Origin: Lepidodermella squamata
Taxonomy: Eukaryota > Gastrotricha
Assembly: GCA_047495785.1 (NCBI GenBank)
Contig: JBLDXI010000003.1
Location: 2,232,001-2,296,000 of the forward strand
Length of the DNA: 64,000 nucleotides
Reading direction: 5' to 3'
Shown: positions 46,601 through 57,000 of the stretch, one piece after another
How the letters are laid out: each line of letters starts with the position of its first letter
How positions within the stretch are numbered: position 1 is the first letter of the stretch
Position numbers and translations under genes: made by a program
Notes under the pieces: model-generated
Databases searched by the model: none
Seen by the model: the letters and a program-made list of their open reading frames with translations, nothing else
What the model was told of the DNA's origin: nothing

Positions 46601-49008
46601 CCGGCGACACTTGGTCGCTGAATCACGCGCAGTACATGTGTGCTCATTTTCCCGAAAAGAAGACCGCTGAAAACCTCGAGTCGAAACGTTAACGACCTCC
46701 AGAGACAGGTCATCGACAATGTGCGAATTGCGTCGCCTGGAGGATGGATCCGCAGTTTTTGATACCATCAATTAAAACTGGATTCAGTCGATCCGGTCAG
46801 TTGGCCAAGTTGATTCCAGACCGCACTCATTAGGATCCGAATTTCCAACGAATGCATTTTTGGTTCGTAAACTCAAAGGTCATTCGCGATGATGATAACA
46901 AAGTTCGACTCCGCTTGAGGTGGGCAACTCACGTATTCTGTGCCTGATGTGTGCTTCATAATATTGCAACATCCCGAAGTCAGCGTGTTAATGATGAGGC
47001 TCGCATCGTTTTCCCCCTCATCTAAAGCGCTTGAGGGTATAGCGTAGCAGGCTTTGCTCGTCGGCGTCAACTAGTCGCGTTTTTTTAATGAAATTTTGAC
47101 GAAACTCATTGAATTGATTGAACTCAAGCTCGGCTTCTTCATCTCAAATTTAGCGCGGTTAAAACGAGACAGATATAGTAGAAATTCTAACAGTCTAAAC
47201 AGAAATTCTCGATTTGTTCAGCCTTGTTGCGTGATCGACTTTGTTCAAAAATCTATTTAAAAAAAGTTCGCCAAAAATAGTTGAATTTTGCCATATTTTG
47301 TCGTTATCAGCCAAATTTTTTTTACATTCGAAAAAATTGTCTTAAATGAGGTCAAACATGAAATTTAAATAAATTTATAAATTGGACGTCGATTTGGTTC
47401 AAAAATTATATACCGTAACGAGTGGTAACTTTGGAAAAAACGTTTTTTCGAACATTAAAAATCAGCCTTTGCTCCTAAATTTCAGGAATTTTTACCAAAG
47501 GTGGGGACGGTGATTCTTGAATTTACTGCAAATTCTAGAAATTTTTAGAATTTTACCTGACCTTTGGCTAATTAATATGTGTTCCGGTAACTTTGGACAA
47601 TTAGAGGGTAGTTTTGGACACTCATTTGCATATGCAATTTCATTGCAATTTCATTGTGAATTATCTATTATTCATGGTTTTTTATTTAATCTTGGGTCAG
47701 ATTTCGGAAAAAATTATGAACAGATGGCGCATCATCTGTTTCTCGGAAGTCCAATAAAAATACGTTTCTGCGCAGCAGCATACTTAACCCGTCCAAAAGT
47801 GTCCAAAATTACCCCAATTTTCACCTGTTTTTCAGGTAAATATCCTGCTAAAACGCGTCGACGGATTGTCATTTTTTCTTCGATTATAGGGAGAGTAAAT
47901 ATAGGAGAATGCTCATGCCAATTTTTATTGAAAACTGTTCGATTTTTAGAAAGATAGAAGGGGGGTCCCAAAACGGCACCCAAAGTCTAACTGCTTGCAA
48001 CTTTTTCTGAAATCCGATTTCAGCTCCAATCGTCTTGATTTTTATTTCAAACGAAAGCTGAGGAGACGGAGAATTTTATGCAAAAACCCCCATGATTTAA
48101 ACGTTCAAGCCTGAAAAGCTAAACACCCGCAAAGCCGAAAGTTTCCAAAGTTACCGTGTCCACATTCATCACACGTTACGGTAATCTTAAAAAAGATTTT
48201 CACCGAAAAACGGTAAAAATTTCAATTTTTTCAGCTAAATTATTCAATTTCGGCTTTTAATAAAACATTTACTTCGATCACATGGCTCTAAAAGTTATTT
48301 TCATTGAAATATTAGCGAAAAATGACAAACATTTCTAGCAATCCAGCAGCTTTCGAGGCGAAGTCGCTCAGCATGTGCCAAACAGCAAGACTGGCAGAAA
48401 AATTCGTTGCAATGCGAGCATTTGTGACTGTCTTTGCTAAAAGCCGGGCCATGAGGACATTTTTCGCCGATCATGACAGGCCGCTGCTCATTTTCGACCA
48501 CAGCCCTTGAAGCGGTAACAATTTTCTGGAGCGCCGCATTATTTCTAAGCCCTAGATTTTCAAACAGATTAATCGGAAATATTAAATTAATTGTTATTGT
48601 TACATTTTTTCTCGCGAATCAGGAGGTGAGGTTCCACCACTACGGGTTTGCTTTCCTTCTGGCAGACAGGGCATTCGAAGACGGTCGCTCCGGTATATGG
48701 CAATCTCGCATTTTCTGAACAAATCAGGCAGATTGAGTGGCCGCATTTTGATAGGAAAAACGGCTGGCGGTTGCTGCTTTTCGGGAATTCAATCGAAAAA
48801 GCCTCGCCGTAAAAAGGGTTCGAACAACCAGGACAAGTTAAACCCTATGATAAAGAAATAGCCATAAATTCGACGAAAATGTTTGATTTTGAAGAAAAAA
48901 GCACAAGCTCACCTCTATCAGATGTCCGTCATTAACATTCAAACTGCTTCTAGGCCGTTTTATTTTAACGCAAGGCAAGATGTTTTCGGGTGAAACTTTA
49001 TTTTTCAT
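40592..49008 (-). CDS. RING / zinc module / coiled-coil / ankyrin protein (RBCC-ANK), copy 6, truncated by insertion
   Basis: Six exons: 49008-48913, 48844-48604, 48551-48331, 44510-44151, 41632-41468 and 41416-40592. They join in frame to 1908 nt (635 aa). Exon 2 is a RING variant with a long loop between CPGC and CGHSICLIC, then CPVC. Exon 3 has GEKCPHG, CSHC, FCQSC and a histidine. Exon 4 is a 120-codon coiled coil. Exon 5 is the linker. Exon 6 carries about seven ankyrin repeats up to GADLTTINE. There an insertion adds 11 or 12 foreign residues and a stop; about 100 residues of ankyrin sequence are stranded at 38874-39170. Intron 3 (3.8 kb) and intron 4 (2.5 kb) are swollen by transposon remnants. 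Upstream exons are all open, so either truncation is recent or the short form is used. Confidence 0.68.
42163..42988 (+). mobile_element. LINE reverse-transcriptase fragment
   Basis: An open frame contains LPHTLAVSLGLPAAVFCWVS, FLRSSRVKV and YACGVPQGSPLSPILFIIF. The last is the GVPQGS-x-L-x-P-x-LF block of CR1/Jockey-type LINE polymerases. The catalytic DD block does not follow; the frame ends after KFRELFPVL. Internal deletion is likely because upstream fingers sequence is compressed. It lies in intron 4 of RBCC-ANK copy 6, on the opposite strand. Confidence 0.7.
42989..44063. other. Intron sequence, no gene seen
   Basis: Short frames only (for example 43432-43665). Probably transposon-derived spacer within the intron. 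Confidence 0.35.
44930..45273 (+). mobile_element. Retrotransposon Gag-like fragment
   Basis: A plus-strand frame contains ETIVSVEDAYDETFIKRYEI, SLLNLIRAPGIRGDTLRNLF and LEIGKHVKDFTSLVDQRANA. The helical pattern with a 'V--F---L--Q---G' end is that of Gag proteins of LTR retrotransposons. No protease, integrase or LTRs were found around it. It lies inside intron 3 of RBCC-ANK copy 6. Confidence 0.4.
45520..46380. other. Intron sequence, no recognisable element
   Basis: The frame 46059-46364 (aspartate-rich start GKHDDDDDGHENYTDND) is open for 101 codons without a known domain. The rest is AT-rich filler. Confidence 0.3.
46381..47060 (+). mobile_element. Decayed transposase-like remnant
   Basis: Plus-strand pieces in shifting frames read TYDAVAFVTDVWSD, then RLRWATHVFCA followed by a stop and CVLHNIATS. 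The CVLHN block after an arginine-rich run resembles the C-terminus of Harbinger-type DDE transposases. The VTDVWSD piece would equally suit a hAT element. Frames are broken, so it is dead; the superfamily is uncertain. Confidence 0.3.
47411..48183. mobile_element. Terminal-inverted-repeat element, TACCGTAACG family, 0.8 kb
   Basis: The left end TACCGTAACGAGTGGTAACT and right end CGTTACGGTA are inverse, with 'TTTGGACA' and 'GTTTCCAAAG' motifs inward. The internal part is colinear with about 62700-63235 (shared 'AGATGGCGC-TCATCTGTTT' and 'AAAGCCGAAAGTTTCCAAAG'). It has no transposase. It lies in intron 3 of RBCC-ANK copy 6. Confidence 0.65.
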
Positions 49009-50360
49009 TCAATTTTTCATTTATCGTGAAACGCAGGGAGAAAATGAGCTTATAGAGAAGAAAACACACTGCCTCTATTTCACTGCGCTTTATTGCAAGA
49101 AATCGCTAAGCAATAAAACAGGCAATAAAACGACTGCGCATGTTGCTTGCACGTGCTACGTTTTATGAATGGCCAAGGCGAAAAATAGGTCAAACATCAT
49201 CAAACGTGCGTATTCCGGCGTGCTAAATAAAGAGCCGAAAGGCCGAAAATCAGGATAATAGCTTAAACCGATGGCTGCCTACAATTCTGGAAGTAAGAAC
49301 GATTCAACTCTGAAAGATTTCAACTGAAATGCAACTATAATTGAAAAATAAAATCACTATAATGAGCTCCAAAATCACGCGAATGCCTCATCATTACGCA
49401 ATCGTTCTGACCAAAATGGCATTCTGTAACACACAGTGTGACATAACACAAGATGACGAAAATGCAAATGCCACGCTTCCAATTATCAAGAAAAAGCTTC
49501 AAATTCGATTGAATTTCGAGAAATTTGAAGTTTGAAATTTTCGAAATTGAGGGATGTTTTCTATTATTCTACCCGTAATTTCGGGAAGCTCTGGCTTAAG
49601 CAGCGGATGAAAGATCCCATGTAAACGCTAGAGGCTTTCGGGTTATCAAGTCTACACCATAGCTCAACATTTTTCATTTCAAAGTGAGCTTCAGTAGTGG
49701 GCGAACCGAAAATTCGGGGAGAAAAGTTAAGGCCGAATAGTCAGCGATAGCTTCATTTTTACCCCAAAAAAACACTGAATTACCGTCAGCAAGGTATCTC
49801 TGATTTACCGTCAGCATTAGGGATTGAAGTGGTATTCTTGATGGATAAACACATTCAAAAGTTGCAATGAGCTGCATCGGCCAGCTAACTGAAACGCATT
49901 CAAGTTGTCCTTGAAGTTTAGCCTTGAAGTTACAGACCTTATTGATAAAATGTTAGATCTCCTCTCTGCATTACGCTTAAACCAATGAAATTCTCTTCAA
50001 CGTCTTTAAGAACAGGAAAACGTCACACAGAATTCCATGAAATTTCCATGACTTTTCAAATCCTTTGTCTTGAAAATGTGGAAAAAGTGTCATTGATGCA
50101 TTTTTTCAGGCGACAATCCCTTATCGAGTCAAAACTGAGTCGGGTTTCGCGAGTTGAACAGCTTTCATAATATAATTGGGGTCTTCTTGTTTTCACCGCA
50201 ACGCGAATTGAAGTCGAATTCGCCTCGGAACTAGTAAGATTCGTAAAATTCCTGATTTTCTTAATCTTTATTTTTCAATGAAACTACAAATATTGGAATG
50301 GTTCATAAGAGAATTGGTAGAAAATGTCAATAAAAACACATGGGCTCTGCCCAAGATACT
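49009..50360. other. Spacer, no gene seen
   Basis: Upstream side of RBCC-ANK copy 6 and 3' side of the zinc-finger gene. Frames at 49341-49535, 49674-49877 and 49985-50170 show no domain. Confidence 0.4.
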
Positions 50361-52167
50361 TCAGACCGGTAACAATTCGGCTGGAACTTCGACATGCACA
50401 GTTTTGCCGAACAAAATCTCAGCGATTTCTTTGGCAAATCTCCGATTTCGAAAATTGTGATCCTCATGAAAGTGCGCCGCGAGGGCGTTGGAATTCTCAA
50501 ACGGACTCGGAATGGCTGAACTCGCGCCGTAGATGCAACAAAACGGGCAATAACTCGTCTGATTCGCAGTTGCCCGTTCGAACTTGTCGGCAAAACCCCG
50601 CAGGCCGAGCGGGTTGAAAAACGCCTGGAAATCAAGCACGTGGTGGCCGCCAATAAAATACGCCAAATGTAGGTCACGCATGCGGGGCCGCTTCAACAAG
50701 CCGAACAGCAATAAATGATAACCTGATTCAACGCGATGATGCTTCTCGAAATGTTTCAATAAAATAGAAATCGCGTTCGCTATATCGAATTCGGGCTGGT
50801 GGTCCTTCAGACATGCCTTGCAATGAAAAGCCAGCGTGCCAACAATTGAGGTCAAATTTTGGAAATATGATTGGCATAATTGGCGGTGGCTTGGCATTAG
50901 TTTTAAGGTGGCTGGTAACTCGGGCAAGTACCAATACGCCGGCGCATCGGCACATTCGTCGAAATTTGCGGAAAATAAATCGCTCGACGGTAACTTCAAG
51001 CTTGTGTCACTCCCGTTTTCGTCCATAATTGTCGCTAAGATTGATGTGCTAACTGGCGGATCCTCCTTCGAAAAGTGGGTCAAAGTCGGGATTGAAACCA
51101 GGCTAGGCGGTAGAGTTCTCCCATTATTTTTTCGCGTTTTGATAATTGCGTCGAGAAATTTGCCATTTTTAACCCAATGCTGGCCGAATAAATGCAATTC
51201 GAGTGGTGATGTTGCGAAGGTTTTTTTCTTGGGTAGGCAAAACGGGCAGTGATAGCGGTGAGGGGCTAACTGGTCGGCTTCTTCTACACTCGGCTTCTCC
51301 AGGAGAACTTCCATCCGTTTCGGTAATGATTTCAAACTCGTCCAATAGCCTATCGAAAATAAAAAAATAAAAAACGGTTATTTAATAAGTTAAACGAGAT
51401 GAGAAACGAGTGAAACTCACATCCAGAGACAATATTTCATATACGGAAAATCGAAAAATATTTAAATAAAAGAATAAAAAATAATTTTTTGTAAAATTTT
51501 TAAAATCGCTAAAATTTGCAGAAAAATCTGAAATCAACTCCTATTTAAAATCAAAAAATTCTAAATTAGGAATAATTTTTAGTCCTCAAAAAATCAGGTT
51601 TGTTCTAAATTTTTGCGTGAGAATTTGTTATTTCTCAGCAAAAAACTTGATTCTTAAATCTTCAAACTGACCTCGACATGCGTTGAACACGTGCATGACG
51701 CTTTTGATGTCATCTATGGAGTGGTAAAAGGTCAAATGGTCAATCGCAGCGTGGCAGGTCGCGAAGACACTGTCGCGACTTTCGTTCTTATCACACAGCA
51801 CACAACTTGTGTAGAACGGGAAACTGTTCGCAAACTGATCCCGCGGCACAGCCCGTCGCAACTGCGTCGTCTCAATCGCCGATCGCCGCAGAAATTCGAC
51901 AATTCGCGTCCTCTCGTCGTGGTTCGATATTGCGTGCTCGACTAGCAAATGCCGTCTGAATTGGTCACATGACCGCTGGTCGACGGTGTAAATTCGTCGA
52001 AACTTGCCTTGTTGTAGGTACTGGCCGGATTGGCAAGCTGGACACGCAAATTGGCCCCACTCCAGGCCGATGGTGGCGGTTGTCGCGACAGCGTCACTCA
52101 GTTCGAATTTCATTTGATTACTATTTGAGGTGGTAATTGAAATCGCAGTGTGAGCTCGCTCCTCCAT
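50361..52167 (-). CDS. Protein with five widely spaced C2H2-like zinc motifs
   Basis: Two exons, 52167-51672 and 51349-50361, are joined by a 322-bp intron (GTCAGT...TTCGATAG) in phase 1. The product is 494 aa. The start at 52167 is the first ATG in frame. Five units share C-x2-C, 17-26 residues, then H-x3-4-H: FACPACQ, TSCVLCD, YHCPFCL, FHCKACL and SYCPFCC. Each histidine pair is in a helix such as HLLVEH, HLTFYH, HLFGQH or HFHEDH. The spacing is longer than the 12 residues of classical C2H2 fingers and linkers are 60-120 aa, so DNA binding by a tandem array is unlikely. A structural, RNA- or protein-binding role is possible. There is no signal peptide or coiled coil. I do not recognise the family. 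Confidence 0.72.
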
Positions 52168-52552
52168 TTTTTTGCGGTGCAAAAGGTAATTATTTTGTAT
52201 GTCAAACGACCTGTCAACAAACAAAGTTGAGAAATGACAACATCTTTCAACGAATAAAAGGGTTATTAGGGAAATGGCTAGACACTGTTCAAATATTCGG
52301 TCTCCAAGTATGGATTTTCTATCGAGGCGCTTTATTGTGATTGTGTGGATTTATTACCTGTCATGAATATATAATAACTTCTTGCGAGCGAGAAAAGTAT
52401 TTCCCAATGGAAATCGCTACATTTTAGTTTCGCACGGATGTGACAGGGCTATCAAATAGAGGCCTTCCTAATCGATTTTAAGTGCAATATAGGAATAAAT
52501 CCAAAATTTTGAAAAAAATTAAAAATTCTCTTTACATTAAATATATTAGTCC
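52168..52552. other. Spacer upstream of the zinc-motif gene
   Basis: No gene is seen and no clear TATA box near the ATG. Confidence 0.35.
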
Positions 52553-52995
52553 AAATATCTCCACCACTAAAAATGAGGTTCCAGCGCCAAATTTAAGCGC
52601 CTTGGCACTAAAATTTTCCAGATTCTTTGCGATTTCGGCGTTTTCAGTGTTTGATTGACACTGATCCTAGGATTTTTATTTTAGCTACATGGTGCCCCAG
52701 GCTACGTAGAAAATTATCGATGTTGGGTTCGGGAATGACTGACATCGAGAAAATCACTGATTTGTAAAATCGATACTTCGAATCGATATCGGCTCTATAG
52801 GGTGAAGTATAATTCGTAAACTGACAGCTTATAGCGCGAAATACGCGAAATATTAAGGTCTATCGGTTAGGCATGATAGCCAAAAACTTGAGATTTTAGT
52901 GAAGGCTAGAAATTCGAAAAACCATATTTAAGGGAAATCTAGTGGTGGAGTCTCAAATTTAGTGCTGGAACCATAAATTTGGGGTGCGCAATTGG
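52553..52995. mobile_element. Miniature element, same family as 3984-4487
   Basis: The left end GTCCAAATATCTCCACCACT is followed by AAAAATGAGGTTCCAGC and TTTGCGATTTCGGCG. The centre carries GATACTTCGAATCGATATCG. The right end has TAGTGCTGGA. Other members are 3984-4487 and 54750-55494, with partial ends at 40467-40530 and about 59085-59265. Confidence 0.6.
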
Positions 52996-54091
52996 CACAC
53001 CCGAATAAAATGCGTTTTTTTCAAGGTTTAAAAAGTATAAGCACCTGAAAATAAAATGCGCATTTCATCGAGGGTTGTTGAGGCATATCTACGGAAATTG
53101 AGCAGTTTCCTGGTCAAAAAAGGCAATTTTCTCACTTTTATTCACGTTTTATTCATTTCTGTTCCTTCAATGAGATTGTTCGTCGTCAAAACCAATTTTC
53201 TCGTCGGTTCAATATTAATATATTTAAATATGGTAATATATATAATATAATGAAACAATAATAAAGCATTGTATGGTATAGGATTTTTCCTTTACAAAAT
53301 GTACAATAAATTAAGGAAGATTTTTGAGAAAATGAAGGAAGTCATGAAGAGGGGAAGTAAAGTTTTGCCATTTTGGAATCATTTTATTGGAGAAGGGACA
53401 TGTTTGACTTCAAAGAAAAATTCGACAGACAAAGAGCGAAACGAAAAGCGAGACTCACCTAATAACTTAAATTAACCCTCAAAGACTAAATAATTGATAC
53501 GCCTCATTAATTAATACAGTGTTTTTTCCATAACTACAAATTATCATTATAACGAAAAGTGGCACAATTTTTCATCGACGCAGGTAATTTCAGCGTCACT
53601 AATTACAGCAGTAGATTTCATTTTTTTCGGTAACGAGATAGCTCAGGAAAATTCTATTTGCACAACAGTGAATAATTTATTATTCCGATAAATTAAAATG
53701 GTCATTTTTTAATAACATAGAAAAAAGCAAAAAATAATTTGCGAATAATTTCTCAGAAATAACAATAGAAGCGAGAGAGAAGAGAAAACAGCACGCAAGA
53801 AAGGCTATGTTTATCTTTAAAACCATTTTCTTAGATAACTTTACAAAATTTACAGTCACATTATAGCTTCATATACGGCCAACTGTTCATGTTTTGCGGG
53901 TAAAAAATCAATACAAAAATTTGTTGGAGATTTCCGCAGAACTAAAACAAATAATGTTAAATGCCTCGATTCGCCGATTACAGGGTGGCTAAAATTGATG
54001 AAAAAAATGGCCTTGGACCTCCTTGTGTCTATCTCTCTCTTGTCACCAGTTTGAAAATTGTCGATGATTTAATTGCGAATTTTAGGCGAGA
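52996..54091. other. Spacer, no gene seen
   Basis: AT-rich. Frames at 53056-53250 and 53269-53475 have no domain or splice support. This is the 3' side of the mosaic gene. Confidence 0.4.
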
Positions 54092-57000
54092 TCACGATGG
54101 TGGAATTTCCTGGCATGACGGCGGTGAGCTGAAGTCACGGTTCAGCTGGCACATGACCGTTGAGTTGCCGACGAGGCTGCGCTTGCCGAGGCACGTGTAC
54201 GTGACGGTGGAGCCGACGCGCAAGTTGCGGCCGTTGTGGACGGCGAACTCGACGAAGGGGAAGCCGCGGCACTCGCGCGGCTCCGTGCAGTGCTTGATCT
54301 GGCCCCAGACGCCGGCGAGGTCGCACGCCATGCGGTAGCTGGTCTCGCCGAACGGCGTCATCCAGTCGTCGTCGCACGTCACCAGGATCGACGAGCCGCG
54401 CGTTGTCGGCTGGTGGTCGATGTTCGAGTTTTTCACAGTTATCGCCGGGCATTCAGACTCTACAGCAAAAAACGCAAAAAAAAATTAAATTAAATTAAAT
54501 TGTACTAATTATTTGAAAATTTCAAGTTATCGAATTGACCTCAGATACTATGAACTATGGATGAAAATTTTCCTATCGAGACCCTATCAGGACGGTTTAA
54601 CATGACCGACCATGGTGGTTGGAAATGAGGTCATCTTACGTCAATACGTGAAAAAATGTTTCCAAATAAAAATCGATCATTTTTCAATTTTTTCATTCAA
54701 AAATCAATTATTTTCATTAATAGGTTCGGTTGAAAGCTCGTTTTGAGTCTAAAAATTTGAGCCACTGGAAATGAGATGCTACAACTAAATTTCCCTGATT
54801 TCACGTTTCTTAAACTTTCTTCGGTAAACAATGATGCCCCATGTCACTGTAGGATCATTTTTCAGCTAATTGGTACCCTCAGATATTGAAGGCTGATTCA
54901 ATGTCGACTGTCAAGGCCATTTAAATCGGAAAAATCACTTATATGTAAAATTGATACCGGAAATCGATATCGGCATTTTGGGCTGAAGTTCAGCTCTTAA
55001 AGAAATTCCTAATAGCGCAGAAGGAAGAAATCAAACCTCGTTGAACTCAGAGAAACATATTTTCAGGAAATTTTGGGCAAGAACCCTTTATGGTATGTAC
55101 TTTTCAACATAATTGACTACAAAAGTCTCAAATAATAAAAGAAAAATAAACTTTTTCCTGCTCGATTATTACCGAAAAATACTGTACTATCGGATATTCA
55201 AGAGATGTTACTTGAAGCGGTCAGTTTAGGAGTAATACTTCAGCCTGCAGAGCCGATATCGATTCCAAGTATCGATTTTAAAAATTTGTGATTTTCCCGA
55301 TATCAGTCGTTTTTGAACCCAACATCGATAATTTTCTACATAACTTTGGGCACCAAGTAGACAAAATAAATAATACCAGGTTCAGGAAGGGCATCAGTAT
55401 CGATCAAAATCGCATTAAGCCGAAATCGCAAAGAATCAGAAAATTTAGTGCTGGAACATCATTTTTAGCGGTGCATATATTTAGACCCTTAATTTAGACC
55501 ATAGAGATCAGATTAACCTAATTTTAATCCTAATAGGTTAATTCTCTATATGATTTAGACCATTTAGTTTTGCGTTTTCAATAACTCGGGACCATATTGG
55601 TTATATATCGAACATGATAAATCCGATCTCTATAATCCCAATTTCTCAATAGAAATTAAACAATCTTTATGTGATCTAATGTGAACTTATTCGTTCCTTT
55701 TTTCACAGTAGATGAGCTACTCAACTGGTCAAAAACTGATGAATGGCTGGTAAATAAACAAATAAAATCAACTTACCACCAGGGCAGCGAAGAACATCGA
55801 CGTGCATAGCCGGCACGCCGTGGAATTCGACAACAATAAGCCGGATGAACCTGGCCCTGAACTGCAGGCTGCCCAGTGTCAGCATGACAACATCGCGCGA
55901 ATTCACATTGCCATCAAACACCTTCAAACTCGCGCCCTCCTGCACAAACTGCCACGTATTCTCATCCAGGCCATACATAATCGCAAATTTCGTCACCCAA
56001 TGCTCGTATTTCCGGCGGCCTTGGAAAATCAACCCAGCCACGTCGTAGAACCCGCCCATGTCCAGTTGGATATACGGCTTGTACACAGAATCGGCGCAGA
56101 AATACGGACACCACGCCTGGTCGTTGGCTGACGCAAACGCCGCGAATTCGGGCAGACAGGCGTAGGCGCGTAAGCTCCGCCCACCAATCGGGTGCCAGCC
56201 CTGGCGGCACCCGACCGGGTCGCACGACTCGCGCGTGCAATACCCGGCCGACGCCGCGATCTGCCCGGTGTAATTCATCGACGCCGACGGGTTTTTGAAC
56301 TCGGTCGGGTCGCGGATGTACCCGTCCTTATACGTCATATGCACCCTGCCCTGAAGGATCGAACACGTGTGGATTGTCATCGCCTGCGAGTCGTCCGGGT
56401 CAGGGCCGCCCGGGGTTCGGCACGTGTACGAGTTGTACGCGTTCATAATCGGCTGGCGCAACTCGGCCGGCTGCGTGCTGCCGACTAGGACGATGCCGGA
56501 TGGCCGGGTCGAGATCGGCGACAACCCGGCCGCGCTCACCTGGGCGCCGATTCCCACGGCGATAATGTCGAGCCCTAACTCACGATTTCCGGTTTGCACT
56601 TCAAATTTCGTCGCGTCGGCATCGGTCGGGTCTCGCGTTGTCATTAGGATCAAAATTTTCCGCACCCCAGGCCGCCCGCCGGCTGCCAGGGTGTAGGCGT
56701 GGGTCCTCGCGTATTGAATCGATAGCGGAATATCGGCGCCATTCACGCCGTACCTGAAGTACTCCAGCTGGTCGATTTGTTGGATTAAAACGTCGCGAGT
56801 CGCGCCGCTTCGCAGGTTGATGACGAATTCTGGGAACATGTCGTGTTGGTAGATGCCGATGCGGACTTTGTCTGGTTGGACGTTGAAGTAGTTGGCGGCT
56901 TCTTTCAGGAAGGCTTTCAGGCTTTCGAAGCTTTCGCGTGAGATGAGCGTTTGAGCGAAAACGAGGCCGAAGACCAGATCAACTTGTTCGTCGCAGATTT

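Noticed and set aside
55802-56696. Several plus-strand frames over the vWA/F5-8C exon
   Set aside because: Antisense shadows of a GC-rich exon with clear domains on the minus strand.
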